64,000 bases of DNA from Pomacea canaliculata (taxonomy: Eukaryota > Mollusca > Gastropoda > Architaenioglossa > Ampullariidae), in NCBI RefSeq assembly GCF_003073045.1, contig NC_037595.1, forward strand, positions 2,418,001 through 2,482,000, in the 5' to 3' direction. The notes beneath the pieces were generated by a model. The model saw only the letters and a program-made list of their open reading frames with translations, had not been told where the DNA came from and did no database searches. The position numbers were made by a program, and so were the translations under genes. This document shows, piece by piece, positions 45,549-64,000 of the stretch (the first letter of the stretch is position 1; every line of letters starts with the position of its first letter).

Positions 45549-47240
45549 GACCAATATGACTGTGTGTATCGCTGACAATCACTCTTAGCAGTAGGTAGAA
45601 TTGTTATTTCCCAATGCTTAACCCTCGGTTATCAAAACTTGAAGATTCATTCTGTACCTTAAAAACGAAATTTTCCCCATTTGACTTTCGAAACTTTGTC
45701 CTCTCACGTTTGTTGTTCTGCGATCTCGATTATGTCAAAGCCTCGGTCAGATTTTAAGCTGAATACATCTTATCCTTTAAAAGACTTTGTCTCTTCAATG
45801 TACAGACGAAATATCTAAGGTACAGGAGGAATGATGTGGAGTTGTCTTCAGCGCTGCCTTTAATGCAAGAATCAATTTCACAATTCAAATTTCTTGAGCT
45901 TTTATACTGAATTTCACCATGCTTCGAACTAATTATTTAAAAATTAAAATAACTCCACTGGCGTTTATAATGAAGTATGAATCGACTGGTCTCACTTTAA
46001 AAATTGGAAAAATGTATTTTATTACATTAATGAGACCTAAGTTTCGGATTTTTAAATATCTTGACAAATTTAAATGTTTTTCTTCTAAATAAAATTTCGG
46101 ATTGTTGACATGGGGGTAGGTATAATTACATCGATTGGCGGGGTTTTTTTTTCCATCTTTGTCATTAACTCTAATATTTAAAAAAAATGTATTGTGTTTT
46201 TATTCAGTTTTGCTTGAAACACAGAAGTAAGAGCTAGTTAAACATTATCACTATCATTTCGTCTTTCTGAGGATAATTGCTGGCAAATTATCTGTTTCAG
46301 AAAAAGCACAAATTTCAAAGAACTTTTTTCCAGCATGCTAACAAGTTTCTTTATTTTTCGGGGTTTTATTTCCTTTTTCTAATATTTGCTTGATTCTTTC
46401 TCAGGGGAATCAAGATAATGACTGTAACTTTTTTTGAGCGCTGACAGAAAGCACAAGGTAACTAAAGGTAATCGAACACAACATTCCTTAGCAATGCAGC
46501 TAACATTTATTTAAAAAACCCATGAGCTGTCGTCTACTAAAAGTTCTGAAAAATATCTCAACTGTTAAACCATTTAAGTAGTTTGAAACTTAGAATAACA
46601 AGACTGTCAGATGATAAAGAAAATTATTACAAGAATCATGGCCAGTAGCGGTCTATATAGGCAAATGAATTATTTACTTACTATTGCGTCTAAAAGAAGA
46701 AGTTTTATTCAATTTTACAACTGCATTTTTCTACTTTTTTGCTCGCAGAGATCGTGGGCTCAACAACATGTAGTCACCATACTGAAACTGTGATGGTTTT
46801 AAAGTTATCTAATATCACGATTGTCACTCACACTTACTTTCATAAATTTGGCTATGTGATGCATCAGAATTTGTGTCCAGGCAAAGTTTGCCATGTTGAG
46901 GTAAGTGGAGGAATACATATACAAAGCCATGAACCAGAAGATTTGGCTTCAACATCTATGTTGCGCGCCTTTAGTCATTTCATCCAGTGACTCCTTGACC
47001 ATGGTAATAAGACACTGTGCCACCTTTGCTTGATGTACTAGTTATTTATCTCGTTTATTCTTACTTTTATTTCTAACTTTTACTTTGTAACTATAGCACC
47101 TTTCCATGTTCAAATTGCCCACTGGGACAAATAATTAAAGCTGATCATTGGCATTGTCTTTGGCAGAGACGTTGCACTTATCTCTGAAATCGCTATAGGT
47201 CCACTGACGTAGTTAAACAACAGACGGTAACCACGACATC
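45549..47240. other. Upstream flank of GPCR 4 and spacer; no gene recognised
   Basis: To about 46490 this mirrors the flank of GPCR 3. Beyond that is AT-rich DNA with short frames (46611-46990, plus strand) that match no family I recognise. Confidence 0.4.
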
Positions 47241-47830
47241 ATGATTAAATACAAAATGGATAAATGTAATATTGTCGTTTTTATGAAAGGTGGATATTTA
47301 AGTGACACACAGATGGATGTATGGTGGACTGTGTTTAGCCACCTTCAATGCATATTCATAATGCCAAGGCTCCGTGCTCACAATAACTACTTCGTTGATG
47401 TATTCTTCAAATTACCGACGCAAAGAAACAGTAAAAGACACAATATCAATCTCAAATCTGGGGATTGGAAAAATCTGTCAAGTACTGTGAAAAACACCTT
47501 TTTAGCACTGGAAGAGAAATTCTTTGCTGTTGATATTCGTACGCCAAATAATCTTGTATACAGTGAACTAAACATATACCCAATCATGATAAATTCAACT
47601 GTGAAGTTCATACAATACTGACTGAGGATGTTATAGATGGATAACCAAAGGCTGCCAACTCATGTTATTTTTCGGTTACCATTAATTGTTTCAGGACTTC
47701 ACAATATGAATCAGTCTCCAATAGATTCTAGCTCTTACATTATATCCAAGTTCGGGTCCTGTAGATAACTATTATCCGTACTCACACAGTGTTTTCTTGC
47801 TGAAGGTTTTGTGTCTGTTGGATCGCCCAC

Positions 47831-48154
47831 CTAACCCTGTGGTATCACAGCCCTGGTAACCACCACTGCTATTGGGTCTTGCAACTTCTGCACATCAAAG
47901 CCAATTCCGGGGATGTCTGAGAGTCGCTTCACTTCCTGCTTCAGCTTCGTTACAAGATCATGGTCGCGACCTATGTCAGCGCCTGGGTCTTGGAGCTGGG
48001 AGCATGTTTCAAAGTGAGAATACCATCGAGTTCCATACTTTTTTCCACCGTAAGGATCCTCGCAAAAACTTTTGACTGGTTGAAAATAGGTCTGCAGCGG
48101 AACGAAGATATCTTGATGGCGAATAAACAATGAGCTTGTTAGATATGGATGCAA
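47831..48154 (-). CDS. Unrecognised open frame, coding-like composition
   Basis: A 107-codon frame ending in a TAG. Its residue composition looks protein-like, unlike the AT-driven frames around it: HQDIFVPLQTYFQPVKSF, then DPYGGKKYGTRWYSHFETC, LVTKLKQEVKRLSDIPGIGF and VVVTRAVIPQG. The frame is open a few codons upstream of the ATG. A second minus-strand frame with similar character (48139-48432: EIIPIQAKDSQRVIFINQSS) lies immediately upstream in another frame. Together they could be the last part of a decayed gene or element. I do not recognise the family. No clear splice acceptor was found. Confidence 0.25.
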   Translation of the reverse strand: MHPYLTSSLFIRHQDIFVPLQTYFQPVKSFCEDPYGGKKYGTRWYSHFETCSQLQDPGADIGRDHDLVTKLKQEVKRLSDIPGIGFDVQKLQDPIAVVVTRAVIPQG

Positions 48155-48432
48155 GGTAGGAGCCGTAAATGAAGGTATACCCTGCTAGTTATAAATAATT
48201 CTACTAAAACATGTCTGGGACTCAGTTGTATAAAACTCAGTGGCATATCTTTGTTCAGATCTTTTAAGACCATGATCAGCATCTTGTTGTCAGAGATTAC
48301 TTTTGAGTGTAAGACCAAATGCTCCCATCGGCAGAATGACCGAGAACTTTGGTTTATAAAAATGACTCTCTGGGAGTCTTTTGCTTGGATCGGTATGATC
48401 TCAAGGATGGAGTGACGCCTGACCAGAACCAT

Positions 48433-51400
48433 TACTATTTTCTTGATGTGTTCTCTTTTATGTATTTATCCATGCAGTCATCTTTATTATAAGTATTCAT
48501 AAAATAACGCACTGACTCTTTTTTTTTTCCTTTTATTTCCCTATGTGTTGAGTGTGTCTTAAGCTCACTATTGCTTGTATGTAGTGGGTCATGCATAGCT
48601 TTTTCATGAGATTTTGTGTCATTTTGGTGAGTATTCTTGACAACATTTGAGTCTGCAGAATTCACGTATAACATGTATAACAACATAGAGCAGTTTATGG
48701 TATTTATTGCCTATCAAACATTTCAGGATTGACGCTGAAAGTGCAATCAACATGAAAAGTGAGAAGTACTATGCGTCAGTCAAGCAATACATGAAAACTT
48801 TCTTAATTTTATCTCCACTTGAATGAAATAAAATATTCCAGAACAGAAAATGTAGTCTAAAATCAATTATTATTCAAGTTAAATTATTAGTACAGTTAAA
48901 AAAAAGAAACTCTGAGATGTCAGTATGCTTAAGGAATTGTCTTCACATAAAGCCATCCAATACTTTAAATCTGAGCACCATTTTATTTTTGACAAATGTC
49001 ATGGGAGGGAGTCCATAGTAACATTCCTCAAAACACACAGTTTAATGTGAAGACACAGGCTTGCTCAAATCATCTCCTGAATATGATAATGTTATGACAC
49101 AGGCAATCCTGACTGCTTTGTACACAATTTTTCTGATAGCAGTACTTCTATTTGTAATATTGCTTCTGTAATAGCTTTTGTTGATGAAAAAAAGTGCAAG
49201 GTGAAGAAAAACAATGTTTAAATTTTGACACTTTTTAAATAACTTCTGTTTTCATCTGGCAAGAACAGCCAGGACTGGTACAATAAGAAAACAAAAACAA
49301 AAACATACACACAAAAAAAAAAGAAAAGAAAATGGGTGGGTTAGAGCTACAATGACAAAACAACTCTTTTCAGTCTCCAAAATTCAAGAGTTTTTGCAAC
49401 ATAAAAAAATTTAAAGAGCAAAGAAAAGCATGCAGCTTAAATAAAAACAATTACTTCGTTCATGGACAATATGAAAAATACAATACATACTGCACATGCA
49501 CATACAAATAGGTGTAACTAAATTAACAGCAGATTTACAAAGCTTTCATATAAAACGTAGTTCTGAGCCGGTTATAATAATATTCCCTGAGAAAACGATT
49601 GAAAATAAAAGCTACCATAATCATCTGGTTCCTGAAATTGCTATAATTTCCCCCTTTGTCTCTCTCTCTTGTTTATATCTGATTAACACGATAAATAATT
49701 TAAAATGCTTATGTAAAGTAAGTTCAAACCAGGCAACATTTTGACATGTCAAACTCTTCCTAGTTTTCAATGCCATGTCATTGAAGTAAGTATTCACTTT
49801 TATATAACTTTTTTTAGACTTCCAAAAAGTATAAAAGGAAAACTAAATTGAGTGCAAATGATTAAACAATATGGGCATAAAAAGGTAAACTTTAAGCTCT
49901 AGTAGTTACGGACTAGTTTCTGATCACTGGCACTGCCTGTCAATCCTGAAAAGTATCTAATGATCCATGAAGATCCACGAAAATTTGTGAACAACACAAC
50001 ATCCATGTCACAGTAGACAGCATGTTGAGAGATTGGGGGTGAGGGTGATGGTGTCAAAAGCAAGTTGTATAGCGTACATTTTGCCCTATTTAAAAATATT
50101 TTTAAATTATATAAATGTCACTATTTAGAAAAATCTGGCAATGGATGTATTTATTTCCCATCATGTTTATTTCAGTATTTTTAAGTGATTGTCCCATGTC
50201 CTTTAAAATAAAAAATGTGCATGTCATAGTATAGTCTGGGAGCTGTAGACAGCACTTTGTCCATACTTCAAAAAAATATAGTCGATGTAACACCTTCATG
50301 TTACAGATTATTTTTGATAGCTTAAATATCTTTAGGGAGCTTGAGTAAAAACTTATCTTTTTAATGAGAATAATAATAAAAAAAGAAAGTTGATGTATAC
50401 ATGTGTACCTGTGCAAGAGAAATGTACACATTAACATATTGCATTCGTAAATGTTAAAGAGTTAGACCTGCCCTAGCTTGTTCTTTATTACACTTAATAG
50501 ATTTTATGCCATCAATTAGGATAAAATTAGGTCCAGCAAGCAGTTCCTTACTGTCAAATTTAGCACCTCTAAAGTCTGGGCCCCTGCACAATTCCTGTTG
50601 ATACATTTGGTACTTTAATGGTATTTCATTTTTATCTTTTTCGTAGCAGGAAACAACATTAAATGACACATATTTTTATGAAAGACTGTTACAAGTTTGC
50701 AAAAAGTGCTCTGAGTGAAATAATAAATAATTGGCAAGACTGTTCAGATCATCAATGCAGTTAAGCCTGCCTGTGTCATATTTGTTAATTTGTTTGAATT
50801 TACTTGTGACTTAGTCTTATCGTCTGGTGCAGACTTAAGTTACTTTTAAAATGAGTAACACCACTGTACACCTGGGATTACAAAAACAGCATTTCTCTGT
50901 GCTCTTTCTGTAATCAACACCACAGTGTGCATATACTTCTGCTGCTTCTGTTGCTGCTACTACTACTAATAATAATAATAGGTGAGCATCTTAAATGCTA
51001 TCTGCTGTGATTTTCATTAAGATGTGCTTGACAGAATGCAAGAAGTATGTTATCTGTTATATATCATTTTTCTTTCAGTATTCCATCACTTTTTACTAAT
51101 AGAAATGTAATATTTTTCCAAAGATATATTTAGACAAAAACTTCAGTTATAACTAAAAAGAGAAAATAACAAAATACAATGCCATTTTCTGGTCAGTTCT
51201 ATGTCAGACCTGAAGAAATGAAATTCTTCTTCCTACTATATATGATGTATTTTATAAGCACCAATTTGGGATTCCCTGACTCTAAATGAGAAAGACTTAA
51301 TGTTATACCAAAAAGCTACAGCTGAAAATGATATACATATTTTCCAAAGTCTATTTTCTCTCAACTTCTGCAAGTATAAACTGGAAATCAGACAAAAATC

Positions 51401-54400
51401 AACACCTTGCAAGACAAAAAGATGTAGCTGTTTCTTAACAAATTATAACAGTGAGACAATTTATTCAAAGATTTGTTTGCACACATTCCAAGATGATTCC
51501 ACTTCAGCCACATCATCTTTGGCATAGAAATTCAAGGCTGCTTGACAGAGTTGTTTGGTGAACGATAATAGTATCATTTTTGAGACACCAAAACAATAGG
51601 AATGTTTTTGCAGCTGGTGTCTAGACACAGTTAAAAACACAAGCAAATAACACACTGGGAGACTGGAAAGAAATGTACCCAAAAGCTCATTTACACTGAC
51701 CACTTCTATAAAGTGCACTTTTAATGGGTATAGGCATTTTGTATTATAAATTTCAGATACTAATGCATTGTGGACTGCCAAAAAACTTGTTAGTCACAAA
51801 CTACTTATATGATTCTGTCAAGAAAATGGATTTGAACACAGCTGTCCACAAAGCTGCATTTCGAATTTGGAATTCTCTAATGGTAAGGGGCAAAGGGGTT
51901 TTGAAGCACCAGTCGGCTAAAGATCTGGCACAAAATCAACAGCTATTAGCAGCCAAATTGTCATTCTAGAAGGCACAAAGAGATGGACACCCAGGCGCTT
52001 TAATCAAGCTGACCACAGCCATGTTTACTTGCATCCATGCACATGTGCAAGCACAATCATGCACACACACACATTCTCTCTTGAAAAAAACATTCAAAGT
52101 GCATGGTTCCACGTGGAACATTTAAGATATCTCAATATCTTTCCTTTGAAAATTGAGAGTACATTTATAAACTAACAGGTGATGAAATGAACCTTTAAGA
52201 CTTACAAACGTTCACAATTATCATGGCTCCTAACTGTGCACAATGGAATGCACTTGACAGTGCAAAGAAAGCCATGTAGAGACTTAATGCAGATTCAAAG
52301 GAGAATAGTCCATTGCACTAGGTGCAAAAACGACTTGTAAAACACACAATTTTTAAAACATGTCCTTTATACCAATTCACAGCTTTTTCATGACACATGC
52401 ACATACGCATGTGTACATGCACACACAGACACACTCACAGATTCTCTCACAAACCCTTACCATTTCAAACACCTATGTAGAAGATTGTTAACAACAAAAG
52501 TGAATCTCTTGAAGAGACCACTTCAATTTCACAGCATACTAACAACTGAACATCTTTCATCAAAATGATTCAAACCACAACAGGCTGTATCAGTAAAGTC
52601 TCTACAATTAATGCATCAGACAGTGTGAATATAACCATTGTGTGCTGCATGTGAACACACTGGCAAAAGTTTTTAGATATCAAAGTTTTATTCAAATTGA
52701 TGAAGAAATGATGTGCACATCAGTTTCTGACTCATGTTTTCTTTCCTTTAGGATTTACCTCTGTGTATATAATCAAGATGACTCACATAAACTTCTTTGT
52801 GATGTCTAGTTCACCTTTCTAAGTGTAACAGCGACATACAACTAATGATAATTTACACATTAAAGGCTAACACAGTCAAACATGAAATTAAGCTCAAAGT
52901 TGGTAACTGAAAATACCATTATCATTAGTTTGTACTTGCATTATTTAAATTTCATTCATGGAGTTTTTCATTATTGAAAGATATTGTAAAGCTTTTGCAA
53001 GAGCTTCATGCTAATAAACTATTACCATAACAGCAGGCCTACTTTGGTGATGGTACAGAGAACAAAACGGTCTGAAGATAAGAATTTCAATGCTCAAAGG
53101 TTTGCATTTTACAAAACAATCAGTGTTATTTGCTTGGATTTTGAGTATTCAGTACCTTGCAATTAATTCAGTCACATGATAAAAAAAAAAATTTGGACAC
53201 ATCAGCCTTTTACACAGCCTTTGTTTAAACAAGGGGAGAACATTTTGTTTTTAATAAACATCTGGCATTTGCACTATATCAGTGAAGTGTACAGCTATCA
53301 AGAATTAAAGCTGTGAAGTTTGCTCAAATCTCTAAGATCTCAGACACCTGAGACCAAAACTATGGAAGTCACATATTTCCAGTTTTCTCTAATCACTTTT
53401 TAAATAAATGTATGCATTGATAGGAAAACATTTAAGGTCCATAAATAAATGGCTCAAAAAAGCACATGCTAAAAATAATTTTACTAAAGGGAAAATTTTT
53501 TCCAGCTATTTTACTGTCCCTTCAAACAGGACAACAGAAGACAGCCTTGCAATGAATTTGATAACTTCTAGTGCTAGCATCCTTGGAGAATGCCAAATGT
53601 GTCCATGCATCCATACTTTGCATTGCATCAATAATCATTCCAACATAGAAACACCATCTTCCTTTACTTCTATACCCTTCATAACATCACAAATGCATAA
53701 ACATTTCCTTTTTGTCATGAAAAAATACCCTGCAAATAACCTTATAATGGTCCAACAATGTCTTGGTATCCTCGAATTGTACAGCTTAATTTGCAAGTGT
53801 ACCTTTTCAAAAAATAAATCTAGTTCTGAACAAACCAAATAATTATTCACCATTTCCAACCGATGTTATAGCTTAATTTGGGTCTATAAATTCCACTTAA
53901 ACACTTTAATAAAGATAATATATACTGAGTCTAGATGTGGAATATGTTTTACTAGACTCGATACATTCTACTTCTGTTAAAACATGTTCCACTACATTGT
54001 TTAAATGCACAAAAGAAAATCTGAATTTTGATTTAAAGAAAAGGTCATTTTTTCAAATCTAAAAGAAAACACAGCTAAACTCAAACTACAAGTGAACCCC
54101 GAATGAAAAATGCCCATCCACCACACACCTACAAATGTAAATCCTAGTTCCTTTCCCAACAAACAACTGCATAAAATTAAAAATGGATTTCAGAAATATT
54201 TACATGTGCAGCAGTGATTAAGAGCACATCACTGCATTAGCAGAATACTGACATGGACCCTCTGGTGCACAGTTCAGCACATGTGTTCATGCTTACACCC
54301 TGTAACACGCACCTGCAAATGATTAATGTGTAAGATGCAAAAAAGCACAAACAGTAATGGTGGAAAAGAAGAAACAGGGCTTCCTCATTTCTTTTGTTTT

Positions 54401-54947
54401 ATGGCAGTGAGTCAGCTGATCAAGAAATGATAAAAGCTGAATCTACTTCTCTGTCAAACTTTGCAAAAACAAAAACAATCCACTAATGGCAGATACAATA
54501 TCTCTGAATCTGGTATGCATCACTGAATAAGGTCAGGAAAAAATTTAGGCCAGAAACAGGGAGAAGTGCACATATCACCAGGTCTAAAATCTACCTTTAC
54601 TGTGCTTTGTTTAATGTATGACAGCAATGAAAAGCTGGTCCAACATAAACATATTTCTATGGAAACATAAGTGCAGGAAGAGTAGGTGAACTGAGCTAGA
54701 AGATGTCTGTGTTTGCATGCACCTGTGCATGTCTTTAGGCAGGTCTGCATGAGAGAAAAAAAAGGAGGCAAACTGAAAGAAAACAACCGGGGATGAGATG
54801 ATGCTGTGTGTGAACTACACTGCTTAAAGCTTCATATAAAATGTTTTGAAAAAAATGCTGCAAATTCATAAGAATCTTCAAAGGGCTCCCAACTAAAATA
54901 CACACTTCTGTTATTTCTGTGCAACTGGACTGGATGGTAATAGCAGA
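48433..54947. other. AT-rich region downstream of Scm; possible long 3' UTR
   Basis: No gene recognised over 6.5 kb. Several TTTATT sites on + (AATAAA on the Scm strand) could be poly(A) signals, for example near 50140-50160, 51460 and 52690. A CTG/CTA/AATAAT microsatellite occurs at about 50938-50982. How much belongs to the Scm 3' UTR cannot be told from sequence alone. Confidence 0.35.
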
Positions 54948-63138
<8,191 letters not shown>

Positions 63139-64000
63139 CTATATTAAAATGAAAGAAAATAATAAGAAATAATTAAATGATAAAGCAACTTATTATAAAA
63201 CTTAGTTCACTATGACAGTTATCATTCTCATTTCCTCTGTAAAAAGTAAAGGACAGGTAAATTGATTATCTCCACTCTCTCTAAAATGCAAAGTGAAAAA
63301 GTTCAATAAAGTTCTCTCCATGTGTTCATAATCCAGCCAAGCTTTAGTAAGGGTTACCAGTCACTTTGACATATGCCTTCCCTGTTAAACAGCCATCAAC
63401 TACAAACACGTCACTTCCTGCTATAAAAAGTCATATTAGTTTTGAAACACATGCATTCTAGCAAACTATCACACCTATCAACTATAATGATAGTTACACC
63501 TATCAACTATAGTTGTTACGTGACCTATGGACAATGCCTGATAATTGATATAATTTTTCAATGTTGAGCAGAATGAATACCCTCTGTAAAATGTGTTATA
63601 GAAACTATATTATTGAAGAATGACAGAACACAGTGACTCAGAAAAATTCTCAAAAGGATTAAAAACATATCATTTGCATGCTCTTTTATTAGAGCAGGCT
63701 GCACTTCATTGGAAAGAACATTAAGATTTTGTTTAGGGGTGTGCTTGAAACAAGGTGCATTGTAACTATGTCTGGAAATCACTCACTCCTTTTTTACACA
63801 TGCATTTTCACATAGAAGAATCTAAAAGTAATTTTGAGCAATCTAGCAACCCTCTCATCATCAGAACAGAAGTGGATTTACAACAAACTTTCCAATATCA
63901 TTAGAGAAATCTGCTTTCAGTTTTTCTCTTCTCCACCTCAGCACATCAAAAGCCGCTAAGATCCAATGGTTCACTAATATTACACAAATCTTCCTTAATC
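63139..64000. other. Scm upstream region, possible additional upstream exon
   Basis: A candidate 63-nt minus-strand exon at 63358-63420 has an acceptor TATAG and donor GTAACC. It is open in one frame only (GSDVFVVDGCLTGKAYVKVT) and ends in phase 1, which fits the first Scm exon listed. It has no match to Scm proteins I know, so it is tentative. Further upstream to the window edge nothing recognisable is seen. Confidence 0.3.

Larger units (their letters stand above)
40671..46490. repeat. Segmental duplication, block B (contains GPCR copy 4)
   Basis: Second copy of block A, interrupted by about 0.7 kb at 41190-41870 and by about 2 kb of unrelated AT-rich DNA at about 42150-44290. Homology resumes before the GPCR (CAGACAAGCTTTTTCTTG) and runs to about 46490. 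Confidence 0.7.

Noticed and set aside
47241-47621. 126-codon plus-strand frame
   Set aside because: Composition follows local AT richness, no motif recognised, and no splice or promoter support; not strong enough to call a gene.

Overview
The window reads as AT-rich animal DNA, most likely from a mollusc and probably a gastropod. The grounds are four intronless class A GPCRs resembling the large molluscan chemosensory-receptor-like expansions, small secreted single-CRD C-type lectins, RTE-type LINEs, and an invertebrate-style Scm (Sex comb on midleg) gene with GT-AG introns. The species assignment is inference.

Layout. (1) 1-9 kb: two divergent GPCR paralogs, one on + (1474-2532) and one on - (7874-8953), in gene-poor AT-rich DNA. 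(2) 12.1-34.1 kb: four tandem repeat units, each carrying one intact four-exon C-type lectin gene on the minus strand. Exons were rebuilt from splice signals, and all four join in frame to 146-147 aa proteins with a signal peptide and a TATA box just upstream. The units also carry LINE fragments, two MITE-like insertions, a 33-bp CRE-bearing minisatellite 260-290 bp upstream of each TATA box, and a ladder of ACGT cores spaced about 11 bp. (3) 36.8-46.5 kb: a segmental duplication carrying two further minus-strand GPCRs whose central coding region is nearly identical while the rest has diverged, which looks like gene conversion. (4) 54.9-63.1 kb (minus): a multi-exon Scm/SCMH1-type Polycomb gene. 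Eleven coding exons join in frame to 571 aa with two MBT repeats, a SLED domain and a C-terminal SAM domain. A degenerate LINE lies antisense in one of its introns.

The most interesting signal is in the lectin array. Three copies carry the EPN (mannose-type) sugar-specificity motif. The third carries QPD (galactose-type), reached by two coding changes, so the array may have split its ligand specificity. The GPCR set is also unusual: all four lack both cysteines of the canonical TM3-ECL2 disulfide and have altered DRY, CWxP and NPxxY motifs.

Limits: all homology calls come from recalled family motifs; no searches were run. Splice sites are predicted from consensus and phase agreement only.
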